Assembly: GCA_900553695.1 (NCBI GenBank) | Contig: USEM01000028.1 | Coordinates: 1-16,101 of the forward strand | From: an uncultured Clostridium sp. | GTDB taxonomy: Bacteria; Bacillota; Clostridia; TANB77; CAG-508 | Reading direction: 5' to 3' | DNA: 16,101 nucleotides | Part shown: piece by piece, positions 6,564 to 13,099 of the stretch | How positions within the stretch are numbered: the first letter of the stretch is position 1 | How the letters are laid out: every line of letters begins with the position of its first letter | Translations under genes and position numbers: made by a program | Notes under the pieces: model-generated | Database searches by the model: none | Seen by the model: only the letters and a program-made list of their open reading frames with translations | Told to the model about the DNA's origin: nothing

Positions 6564-6953
6564 CTACACATATATTAATTCATTAAAAACTATTTCTTCA
6601 GCTTGATTTTTAATAGCATTCATAGTTCCAACCCAATAAAGCATATCTGTATTTTTCATTTCTTCGGTTAAATCACTATTATCTTTTAGTTGTTTAATAA
6701 TTTGTTCAACTCTTGATATAGCTTGTTCTTGAATCTCTTTTAGATGAGTGTTTAGTGTACCATCTAAAAGCATTATTGAATAGTCAGCTTTTTTATGCTC
6801 TTTTAGGTAATTTAATCTCATTCTGCCATATTTATTAAGAGTTATCTTTTCTTGTTTTGGCATTGTAAGATTTGGAATATAATAATCTCCCTCTAAATGA
6901 TATTCAATTCCAGTTTTTTCATCTATCTTTGTTTTTGATAATTCATTATTCAT
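6564..6953 (-). CDS. tnpV: Transposon-encoded protein TnpV
   Basis: 129 residues. The central blocks GDYYIPNLTMP, KYGRMRLNYLKEHKKADY, LDGTLNTHLKEI and the ending YWVGTMNAIKNQAEEIVFNELIYV match the TnpV family described from Tn4451 (typical forms read GDYLLPNLTLP, GKYGRMRKTYLKEHR, LLSGKLNSHL, EWVGRMNSIRNRAEEIVLSELVY). Length fits the family. Its function is unknown; it is not needed for excision in Tn4451 as far as I recall. ATG with AGGAG, which overlaps the TGA of the preceding gene, so translation is probably coupled. Strong marker for the element type. Confidence 0.92.
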   Translation of the reverse strand: MNNELSKTKIDEKTGIEYHLEGDYYIPNLTMPKQEKITLNKYGRMRLNYLKEHKKADYSIMLLDGTLNTHLKEIQEQAISRVEQIIKQLKDNSDLTEEMKNTDMLYWVGTMNAIKNQAEEIVFNELIYV

Positions 6954-6960
6954 AATTATT

Positions 6961-7266
6961 TCACTCCTTTTTTGATTTTAAGCTTAATTCTTCATAATAA
7001 TCTTTTTTAGCTTTCTTCCTTACTAGATACATACATTCTTGTACAAGCCATTTTAATTCATTTGTATAAGCAAGATATATTACACCTTCTTCTAATTCTC
7101 CATTAGTTTCTTTTTCATACAAAAAAACATAATTATCAAATTTTTCTTTTAATCTTGTAGCTCTGTATCTAATATCATCATCTTTGCACTTTAGATTATC
7201 ATTTATTATTTGCATTAATTTATTGTATTCTTGTTTGCTAAAATATATTTTATCTTGATTTGACAT
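6961..7266 (-). CDS. Small hypothetical protein of the element, 101 aa
   Basis: Not recognised. A helical, highly charged protein (about a third Lys, Arg, Glu, Asp) with FSKQEYNKLMQIINDNLKCKD at the start and a Lys-rich tail; no Cys pair, membrane segment or signal peptide. Its AAAGGAGG overlaps the relaxase stop codon and its own TGA lies in the tnpV ribosome binding site, so it sits tightly inside a relaxase > this gene > tnpV operon. The position suggests an accessory to mobilization or regulation, for example a relaxase partner, but no motif shows this. Confidence 0.7.
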   Translation of the reverse strand: MSNQDKIYFSKQEYNKLMQIINDNLKCKDDDIRYRATRLKEKFDNYVFLYEKETNGELEEGVIYLAYTNELKWLVQECMYLVRKKAKKDYYEELSLKSKKE

Positions 7267-7282
7267 ATATTAAATACCTCCT

Positions 7283-8701
7283 TTAGTTTAGGTTATAATC
7301 GTTTTTCTTTTTTCCTTTTTTAGCTTGTATTTCAGCTAATTCATCATTGGTTAATACTTTTCTTGTAGGATTATGAACTATATCTGAATCGTTATTATCA
7401 AATATTCCACTTTTTTCTAAATCTTCTGCCACAAGAGTATAGCTTCGTTTATCTTCTGGAATATCATAATATTTTTCATCAAATATTTTCATTTGAAATC
7501 TTTTAATAAGTGATTTCCAAAACCCCTTAAATTTACTTAATTCCGTTTTAGCTGTTTCTAAAGCACTACTTAATTTGATAATTGCTTTATCTTTAACGGA
7601 TAATTCATCCTTTAATTTATTAATCTCTTTATCTTTAATTCCTATTTGCTCTTTAAGTGAATAGTTTTCACTTTCTATTTTAGAAGTAGCATGTTCAAAA
7701 TCTTTAATCGACATATTTAAGTCATTTACACTTCTAACTGTCTGAGTGACATCTGTTACGTCTTTAATATAATCTTTGATATTTTCTATATTCTCGTTTG
7801 AAATTTGGCTATTATTTTTATTAAAGGGCATAGGCTTTAAGTTATCTAACAACTCAATTATACCTTTACTTGAATTATCTAGCTTTTTAGTTCGTTTATT
7901 AGCATTTTCAAGTTTTTGCTTTTGCTGTTCAAGTCTTTTCTTTATTTCTCTGTAATTATCCATTTCTTTTACATTGATGTCTTGATTTCTGCCTTTTTGT
8001 TTAGCTTTTAGCCTACTATCAACACCATAAAACTTGTTATAAGACTTGATACAGGCATTTCTCATTTTATCTTGAATAGCTGTTAATGACTCTTTGGTAA
8101 ACACTTTTGATTTACCAACTTGTTTTTTCATACCTTTTTTACAATTATCAATTACTGGTACACCAATAACATGCATGTGGGGAGAGGTTTCATCAAAATG
8201 AATTGTTGCATTAGCTACCTTAAAGTTTGGTACTATTTTATTTAAGTCTTGTATTTGCTCATTATATACATCAATCATTTTGAATCTATACTCATCATCT
8301 TTGTCTTGCCAAAAATCCATATCTCCAAGTTCTATTATAATTTCACAAGCAATATCGTTCTGTAATGTACATGCCTTTTCAAAATAATTATTAATTTTTC
8401 TATCATTTCTAGTCTGCTTATTATTAAACTCAATACGAGCTTCTTCAAATTCATCTAAATATACCTGCTTAACATCTTCAACAATATCGTTAGTTCCATA
8501 TATTGTTGTAATCAATTCTCTTTGATTATCATAATCTCGCAAGTTATGTTTGTTTGCTCTAGATAAATCATTTGCATTTTGTATAGCATTATTTGATAGA
8601 GAAGTAGTACCAGACACATTTCCTTTAGCTGTTTTTTTAGCTACTTTACTTTTATTTTTATCACTACCTAAGTGAAAAGAATATGCTAATTCTTGCTCCA
8701 T
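7283..8701 (-). CDS. MobV-type relaxase (Mob/Pre family, TnpZ-like)
   Basis: 472 residues. Motif I is in NKHNLRDY: H52 aligns with the catalytic His of pMV158 MobM (FKHNER). Motif III, the metal-binding His cluster, is IHFDETSPHMHVIG with H168, D170, E171, P174, H175, H177. The enzyme nicks oriT on one strand and leads it to a recipient through a helper's conjugation channel. The C-terminal half (about 245-400) is a long coiled coil, usual in the family and used for dimerization or coupling, followed by a Lys-rich end. The N-terminus has about 30 residues before motif I more than MobM. AAAGGAGG precedes the ATG. The repeat-rich 248 bp directly upstream are the natural place for its oriT. First gene of the small-gene operon. 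Confidence 0.9.
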   Translation of the reverse strand: MEQELAYSFHLGSDKNKSKVAKKTAKGNVSGTTSLSNNAIQNANDLSRANKHNLRDYDNQRELITTIYGTNDIVEDVKQVYLDEFEEARIEFNNKQTRNDRKINNYFEKACTLQNDIACEIIIELGDMDFWQDKDDEYRFKMIDVYNEQIQDLNKIVPNFKVANATIHFDETSPHMHVIGVPVIDNCKKGMKKQVGKSKVFTKESLTAIQDKMRNACIKSYNKFYGVDSRLKAKQKGRNQDINVKEMDNYREIKKRLEQQKQKLENANKRTKKLDNSSKGIIELLDNLKPMPFNKNNSQISNENIENIKDYIKDVTDVTQTVRSVNDLNMSIKDFEHATSKIESENYSLKEQIGIKDKEINKLKDELSVKDKAIIKLSSALETAKTELSKFKGFWKSLIKRFQMKIFDEKYYDIPEDKRSYTLVAEDLEKSGIFDNNDSDIVHNPTRKVLTNDELAEIQAKKGKKKNDYNLN

Positions 8702-8721
8702 CTTTTTCCTCCTTTAGAACT

Positions 8722-8950
8722 TGCTTCGAAGCATAGGACTTTGACTCTGTCATAAGTCCTAACCCCCTATGAGTTTTGACATACTATCAAAACTCGGGGG
8801 CTCTGCGAGGCAATAAATTTTCTCCCAATTGGATAAAATTTATTCAAATTAACTATCGTCACTTTCATTTTTACTTTGTAAAAACAAAACGTGCCACGTT
8901 AATTTGATTGTTGCAACATAGCCCATAACCAAAGTAAAAGTTGCAACAAT
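8722..8950. other. Candidate oriT / recombination region, dense inverted repeats
   Basis: The non-coding gap between recombinase and relaxase contains at least seven dyads: a perfect 12-bp palindrome at 8722-8733; 8-bp arms 8734-8741/8754-8761; a large hairpin 8763-8800 (C5 and G5 outside, 9-bp perfect inner stem, 7-nt loop, TAT bulge); 10-bp arms 8812-8821/8835-8844 around the palindrome CCAATTGG; AACGTG-C-CACGTT at 8888-8900; 11-bp arms 8907-8917/8940-8950; and 8869-8878 pairing with 8930-8939. None has a T-run fitting a terminator. MobV relaxases act at dyads just upstream of their own gene (RSA-type sites), so this is the best place for oriT. The nick site is not identified. Confidence 0.55.
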
Positions 8951-10881
8951 TATTTAGTATCTTCTTCGGAGAATTTTACTGGTTTTACAACAATTTCACT
9001 ACGTTCTCCATTTTCAAATTTAATTGTTGTTTCATTATCGTCTGGTATTGCATTAAAGAATGGTTCAATATTATCTGCTTCTGTAATTTCAAAGTCATCA
9101 TAATTATCACCATTAATATAAATTATTCCAAATCGATATTCTTCCATTTTATTATTTGGATCTAATTTGTAATAATCTTCTAATGGGAATACTCTAACAA
9201 TAGCACTATTATCTTCAACAAAATTAAAATAGAATACTTGCTTTTGTAGATAATATATTGCTTCCGTATAATGAACATCATAATATTGTTGTAATCTCAT
9301 TATTATTTCTCCAAATTCTTCTTCTGGTAAATAGTTACTAAATCTGACATTTCCTAATACGTTTCCTAATAGCACAGGTTTTGTTGTATCAATATATCCT
9401 TTATCATATAATTCTTGACATGGTTTACAAATAGAGTCTCTAAAATTAATCTCTTTTACAATTACTTCACTTCCTATAAAAGTTAGTTTTATCTCATCAA
9501 CATACTTCATTATAAGTTCAGCTTGTTCATCACGAGTATAATCTTTCCATGTTTTTGTTATTTCTTTATATTGCTTATTCATAATCATCTTATTAAGAAA
9601 ATCTATATCTCGTTTTAATAAAATATCTTTTGGAGTAAATCTTAATTCTTCTACACAATTGGTAGCTTCTAATTCTTCTTTTAGATTATTTATGGTTTTT
9701 TCTATAACAGCTGTTTCGCTTGTATATACATCTAAGTCAAAAGCCCCATTGATATAAGCCTTTCTAATTCGTTCAAGTTTTGCATTTTGTTCATCAATCT
9801 CTGTTTGTAGCTTTTCCTTAGGCTCATCAAATCTTTGTCTTATCATTGGTAAAAAGAATTGATTTACAACAGAATCATATTCTACTAATTCATTTATAAA
9901 TTGATTAAAGTATTCATTTATGGCATTTTCTTTAATGGTTATTTTGCAATCGTTACAATAGTAATAGAAATAAGGCTTTCCATTTTTCTTTGTAGTAGCT
10001 TTACCACCTAAAATACGATTACATTTAGGACATTTTATTTTCTGTAAATATAGGTAAGTTAATGTTCTTTGATAACTTCTTGAATTTTTCTTTTTCTGAA
10101 CTTGGCAATCTTCCCACATTTCTTTTGAAATAATAGGTTCTACAACATTTTCATAATAAGTAGGGGATTTAGTTCTTTTTCCATGAACAAAGTCGCCTTT
10201 ATATATTTCATTTTCAAGAATAGTTTGTATTGTAGAATCTCTCCAGTTATCTTTTCCTAAAACTTTTTCTTCATTAAAGATATTACTGATTTTCTTATAA
10301 GAATAGCCCTCATAGTATAACTCATATATTCTAACAACTACATCTTTGGTAGAATAATCTATTACAAGAGTTTTATTCTCATGTTTATAGCCTAATGGAG
10401 CAATATGTGGAATATGACCTTGCTTTATTGCACCTGATAAACCTATTTTAGTTCTCTCGCTAGTTCTTTCAATTTCATTTTGACTTACACTTACTAAAAG
10501 TCTTGAAACCATCTTACCATTTGCAGTAGTTGTATTTATGTCATCATTAACACAGCCTATATAAGCGTCGTTTTCCTCTAAAAAGTTTATAAATTCTTCC
10601 CAATCATAAATACTTCTTGTAAATCTATCTAATTTTAGAGCAATAACAGTATTTATCTTTTTAGATTTAATATCTTCTTTTAATCTTTCAAATTCTGGTC
10701 TATAATTACCAGTTTTTGCACTTATTCCAGCATCTTGGTAATAATCTACAATTTCATAATCCTTAAATTTACAATAGGCTTCTAATCGTTCTTTTTGTTC
10801 TGGAAGACTAAATCCTTCACGAGCTTGGTCTTCGGTAGAAACCCTCATATACAATCCACATTTTTTCTTTTCTTCAACCAA
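8950..10881 (-). CDS. Large serine recombinase (TnpX-like integrase)
   Basis: 643 residues from a TTG start, with GGAGG 8 nt upstream. Order: resolvase catalytic domain (1-150) with R13 and nucleophile S15 (YMRVSTEDQ), KLDRFTRS (R86, R90) and EIERTSERTK; a recombinase domain (about 155-270, GYSYKKISNIFNEE and NEIYKGDFVHGK); a zinc ribbon C284-x2-C287 / C309-x2-C312; a long coiled coil (about 350-420). The last hundred or so residues form an acidic tail I cannot match. The family makes staggered cuts around a 2-bp core, excises the element as a circle and integrates it. In Tn4451 the equivalent TnpX does both reactions without an excisionase. It is preceded by a leader with a short ORF and terminator, so attenuation of its expression is likely. 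Confidence 0.92.
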   Translation of the reverse strand: MVEEKKKCGLYMRVSTEDQAREGFSLPEQKERLEAYCKFKDYEIVDYYQDAGISAKTGNYRPEFERLKEDIKSKKINTVIALKLDRFTRSIYDWEEFINFLEENDAYIGCVNDDINTTTANGKMVSRLLVSVSQNEIERTSERTKIGLSGAIKQGHIPHIAPLGYKHENKTLVIDYSTKDVVVRIYELYYEGYSYKKISNIFNEEKVLGKDNWRDSTIQTILENEIYKGDFVHGKRTKSPTYYENVVEPIISKEMWEDCQVQKKKNSRSYQRTLTYLYLQKIKCPKCNRILGGKATTKKNGKPYFYYYCNDCKITIKENAINEYFNQFINELVEYDSVVNQFFLPMIRQRFDEPKEKLQTEIDEQNAKLERIRKAYINGAFDLDVYTSETAVIEKTINNLKEELEATNCVEELRFTPKDILLKRDIDFLNKMIMNKQYKEITKTWKDYTRDEQAELIMKYVDEIKLTFIGSEVIVKEINFRDSICKPCQELYDKGYIDTTKPVLLGNVLGNVRFSNYLPEEEFGEIIMRLQQYYDVHYTEAIYYLQKQVFYFNFVEDNSAIVRVFPLEDYYKLDPNNKMEEYRFGIIYINGDNYDDFEITEADNIEPFFNAIPDDNETTIKFENGERSEIVVKPVKFSEEDTK

Positions 10882-10896
10882 TTTATATACCTCCTA

Positions 10897-10946
10897 ACAA
10901 AAAAGAGACATCAAAGAAAACACACAAGTTATCCTTGACATCTCTT
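10897..10946 (-). terminator. Leader terminator (attenuator) before the recombinase gene
   Basis: 15-bp stem, arms 10932-10946 and 10903-10917 with three G-U pairs, 14-nt loop, followed by a run of six T on the minus strand and then the recombinase ribosome binding site. The 5' arm is inside the last codons of the leader peptide ORF, so a translating ribosome would prevent the hairpin. Confidence 0.65.
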
Positions 10947-10994
10947 AAATCTGTTTATATTACAATATATTTTCTTGGAACAAACCAAAAACAT
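10929..10994 (-). CDS. Leader peptide of the recombinase gene, 21 aa
   Basis: ATG at 10994 with AGGAG 8 nt upstream, 21 codons (MFLVCSKKIYCNINRFKRCQ, then G) and a TAA at 10929-10931. It lies about 45 nt after the promoter at 11039-11066. Three Cys, two Asn and six basic residues; no antibiotic-stall motif known to me. The coding end forms the 5' arm of the attenuator hairpin. This is a regulatory ORF by position; whether its peptide has any function is unknown. Confidence 0.5.
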   Translation of the reverse strand: MFLVCSKKIYCNINRFKRCQG

Positions 10995-11038
10995 ATAATC
11001 AACTCCTAACAGGTAAACATAAATAATTTACTGTCGAT

Positions 11039-11066
11039 ATTATATCACGATTTTCAGAAATGTCAA
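11039..11066 (-). promoter_or_regulatory. Promoter reading into the recombinase leader
   Basis: Perfect TTGACA (11061-11066), 16 bp, perfect TATAAT (11039-11044) with an extended -10 TG (TGA), on the minus strand. It may belong to the chromosomal flank and not to the element, if the junction is at 11033-11038. Confidence 0.75.
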
Positions 11067-11074
11067 ATTTTTAG

Positions 11075-11347
11075 CTATTTTATGCTGTTTATATAATCTT
11101 CTAATTCAGATAATTTTATCTTTTTTGCTAGATTGGATATATAAACATCATTAGAATAGTTAAAGACCAGAAATGTAGTATCTTTTACAATTACTCTATG
11201 TGGCTCAATATAAGAGATATTGGTTTTCTCAATTTTTCTTATACTACCATTAACAAAAGTAGGAGTAACCTTTGAGAACTCACATATAAATTCAAGTCTT
11301 TTCTTTAAGTTTTCCTCAAATCGTAGTTCTTCTTTAATTATCTTCAT
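11075..11347 (-). CDS. Hypothetical protein, 90 aa
   Basis: Not recognised. About 90 residues (MKIIKEELRFEENLKKRLE to the end LEDYINSIK): an N-terminal charged helix, a central beta-rich stretch (NISYIEPHRVIVKDTTFLVF) and a C-terminal helix. No membrane segment or Cys motif. The ATG at 11359 abuts GAAAGG, so the ATG at 11347, about 11 nt after AGAAAGGA, is the likelier start. It is just outside the probable right end of the mobile element and 120 bp after the tRNA-Leu gene. I see no promoter of its own between the tRNA terminator and the start, so expression may depend on read-through. It may be a host gene or a remnant of an earlier insertion at the tRNA. Confidence 0.6.
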   Translation of the reverse strand: MKIIKEELRFEENLKKRLEFICEFSKVTPTFVNGSIRKIEKTNISYIEPHRVIVKDTTFLVFNYSNDVYISNLAKKIKLSELEDYINSIK

Positions 11348-11404
11348 TTCAAGCACCATCCTTTCTTTTTAGGATATTGGATGATGTTTTTTGGGCTAAA
11401 TAAA

Positions 11405-11433
11405 AAAATCATCCAACTTACTTGAATGATTTT
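11405..11433 (-). terminator. Intrinsic terminator after tRNA-Leu
   Basis: 12-bp stem with one G-U pair (arms 11405-11416 and 11422-11433), 5-nt loop, followed on the minus strand by a T-run. The 3' arm can also pair with 11378-11394 further downstream, giving an alternative hairpin. Confidence 0.7.
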
Positions 11434-11466
11434 TAATCTATCTGTTAGTTCGAACAGATACGTCAT

Positions 11467-11549
11467 TGGTGCGGATGAAGGGACTTGAACCCCCACACCG
11501 AAGTACTGGTTCCTAAGACCAGCGCGTCTGCCAATTCCGCCACATCCGC
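11467..11549 (-). tRNA. tRNA-Leu, anticodon UAG
   Basis: On the minus strand a cloverleaf can be read: acceptor GCGGATG (11543-11549) pairs with CATCCGC (11471-11477), discriminator A, and CCA is encoded (11467-11469). The anticodon stem is CTGGT/ACCAG with loop CTTAGGA, anticodon TAG, reading CUA and other CUN codons. A long variable arm (GTACTTCGGTGTG region) is typical of type II leucine tRNA; the T arm contains GTTCAAGTC. Own promoter upstream and terminator downstream. tRNA genes are common insertion targets, but the mobile element nearby does not touch this one. Confidence 0.95.
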
Positions 11550-11569
11550 ATATTTAATTGACAATGTAT

Positions 11570-11598
11570 ATATTAACATTTTTTTTATACTTTGTCAA
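11570..11598 (-). promoter_or_regulatory. Promoter of tRNA-Leu
   Basis: Perfect TTGACA (11593-11598), 17 bp, TAATAT (11570-11575) with extended -10 TG, on the minus strand, 20 bp before the mature tRNA 5' end. Confidence 0.75.
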
Positions 11599-11641
11599 GT
11601 AAATTTTAAAAATTTTCACAAAATTCCGCTTCTTAGTCTTA

Positions 11642-12523
11642 TTAATTCTTATCCTCCTCTATTTTCATTGGGTTTACATGTATTACAGTTAAATATATTT
11701 CATCTAATTTATCTATCTCTTTCTCTAGTTTATTTGCAATTTCATGGCTCTCAAATGTAGACATATTGCCATCTACATATATAGTAAAGGAAATCTGGTA
11801 TCTATATCCAACTGGTGTTGCATTAAAGTGCTCTACTCTCTTTATTTCTTGATGTTTCTTAATTATCTCCATTACTTTTTCTTTGCTTTCAATACTAATA
11901 GATTTATCCATTAATACATTAAAGCTCTTCTCAAATATTTTTATACCTGTCCAGAATATCCATAAAGATATTCCTAAACCAACAGCCCCATCAAACCATG
12001 TAATACCTATTAAGCCTAATAATGATGCAATAAGGTTAAATGTTGTAACAACACAATCATTTATATGGTCTTTTGCATTTGCCTCTAATAGAATGTTGTT
12101 GTATTTCTTAGCCATTGAATGTGTGTATATGTATAGCATAGCTTTTACTAAAATTGTTGTAAGACACACTACTACAAGCCACCATGAAAATGTATAGCCG
12201 TTTTGGGCTATTAAGGCCTGTATAGAGCTTTTTAATAGCATAATTGATACAAGTATCATTGATATACTTACAAGCATTGAAAAGATGTATTCTGCCTTTC
12301 CATGTCCTAAATTATGGTCATCATCTTTTGGCTTACTTGCAATCTTGTTTCCTATATATGTCATAAGTGATGAAAAGATATCTCCAGCACTATTCATGCT
12401 ATCCGCTATCATGGCTTGGCTTCTTGTTATTACACCTACTATAGCCTTTATAATTAATAGAAAGATATTTCCTATTATACCTAAAACACTTGCTTTCTGA
12501 GTTGTTTTAAATCTATCTTCCAT
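11642..12523 (-). CDS. Cation diffusion facilitator transporter, manganese-type metal site
   Basis: 293 residues. Six transmembrane segments (about 12-32, 38-58, 80-102, 114-134, 158-176, 180-198) precede a cytoplasmic ferredoxin-like domain (200-293). The transport site, judged from E. coli YiiP, is N44 and D48 in TM2 (DSMNSAGD) and D152 and D156 in TM5 (KDHINDC): Asn-Asp-Asp-Asp. That set is the one reported for manganese CDF proteins such as pneumococcal MntE; zinc members carry His/Asp. HGKAEY after TM2 is a family mark. It exports divalent cations, driven by protons. Start ATG at 12523 with AAAGGAGAG; an in-frame ATG at 12547 lacks a ribosome site and overlaps the preceding gene. Last gene of the metal-efflux operon. 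Confidence 0.9.
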   Translation of the reverse strand: MEDRFKTTQKASVLGIIGNIFLLIIKAIVGVITRSQAMIADSMNSAGDIFSSLMTYIGNKIASKPKDDDHNLGHGKAEYIFSMLVSISMILVSIMLLKSSIQALIAQNGYTFSWWLVVVCLTTILVKAMLYIYTHSMAKKYNNILLEANAKDHINDCVVTTFNLIASLLGLIGITWFDGAVGLGISLWIFWTGIKIFEKSFNVLMDKSISIESKEKVMEIIKKHQEIKRVEHFNATPVGYRYQISFTIYVDGNMSTFESHEIANKLEKEIDKLDEIYLTVIHVNPMKIEEDKN

Positions 12524-12536
12524 TATTCTCTCTCCT

Positions 12537-13085
12537 TTAGCTAGCATTTAAAAGTTCTAGCTTTTCATACTTATAATCATTTAATAAACCAGTATAAATG
12601 ACTTTTGCATTTTTAAGCATTTCGAAATTCTCTGGCCTTGGCATTTCTGGTAAACGTATATTAACATTGGCATTATTAAGCACATATTTTATAAATTCTG
12701 CACAGTAAAAGTAATTCTTTCTATGTATCCTTTTGTTGAATAGAATATACAGAAGTCCTAATGTATTGAATTTATAAATTGTTCTATTTTTTTTGAACTT
12801 TAATATCTCTTGTTCAAGCTTTTCATATTGGTAGTTGGTTATTTCTATATAACATATCATTGCTTTTGTATTTTTGAAACGTTTAAAGGATCCTTCATTT
12901 TGCTTTTCATGTACAAAACCGCCAACAAAACAATTGTATGGATGTAATCTACTAAAAGAGTACATCTTTGTTAAATTCTCATCTAATGATATAGATACAT
13001 GTGTATATAATCTTTTAGTTTTAAATTGAATTATCTTCCCTAAAATTGTACCAGAATATGTTAATACAAAATATATTCTCTTCAT
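12537..13085 (-). CDS. Permuted NlpC/P60 (papain-like, YiiX/LRAT-type) protein
   Basis: About 182 residues. The pair LYTHVSISLD (H29) near the start and NYFYCAEFIKYVL (C128) late gives the circularly permuted order His then Cys of LRAT and YiiX-like members of the NlpC/P60 fold. Family members act as cysteine hydrolases or acyltransferases on peptide or lipid bonds; the substrate here is unknown. No signal peptide or membrane segment is evident. AAAGGAAGG suits the ATG at 13085 better than the one at 13089-13091, which nearly touches it. It stands between two metal transporters, 14 bp after the first and 13 bp before the second, so it belongs to one operon, though a link to metal export is not obvious. 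Confidence 0.7.
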   Translation of the reverse strand: MKRIYFVLTYSGTILGKIIQFKTKRLYTHVSISLDENLTKMYSFSRLHPYNCFVGGFVHEKQNEGSFKRFKNTKAMICYIEITNYQYEKLEQEILKFKKNRTIYKFNTLGLLYILFNKRIHRKNYFYCAEFIKYVLNNANVNIRLPEMPRPENFEMLKNAKVIYTGLLNDYKYEKLELLNAS

Positions 13086-13099
13086 TCCCATTCCTTCCT

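Larger units (their letters stand above)
6190..11036. mobile_element. Tn4451-like integrative mobilizable element, approximate limits
   Basis: The segment holds a large serine recombinase, a MobV-type relaxase, TnpV and two small unknown genes, all on the minus strand, with a repeat-rich gap between recombinase and relaxase. These three protein types together define the Tn4451/Tn4453 family (TnpX, TnpZ, TnpV), which excises as a circle, integrates by serine recombination and is mobilized by conjugative helpers. There is no resistance or other obvious cargo. Ends are inferred only: a short repeat GTCGAT occurs at 6188-6193 and 11033-11038, and TATTATATCA at 6172-6181 and 11038-11047, just outside the outermost element genes. 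Either could mark the junctions; both could be chance in AT-rich DNA. Confidence 0.7.

Noticed and set aside
8763..8800. The large C5/G5 hairpin as a transcription terminator of the recombinase gene.
   Set aside because: No T-run on either strand after the stem, and it is 150 bp from the stop codon; oriT structure fits better.
11467..11549. tRNA-Leu as the attachment site of the mobile element.
   Set aside because: The tRNA is intact, lies over 400 bp from the probable end, and no copy of its 3' end was seen on the other side of the element. Large serine recombinases of this type do not normally use tRNA genes.
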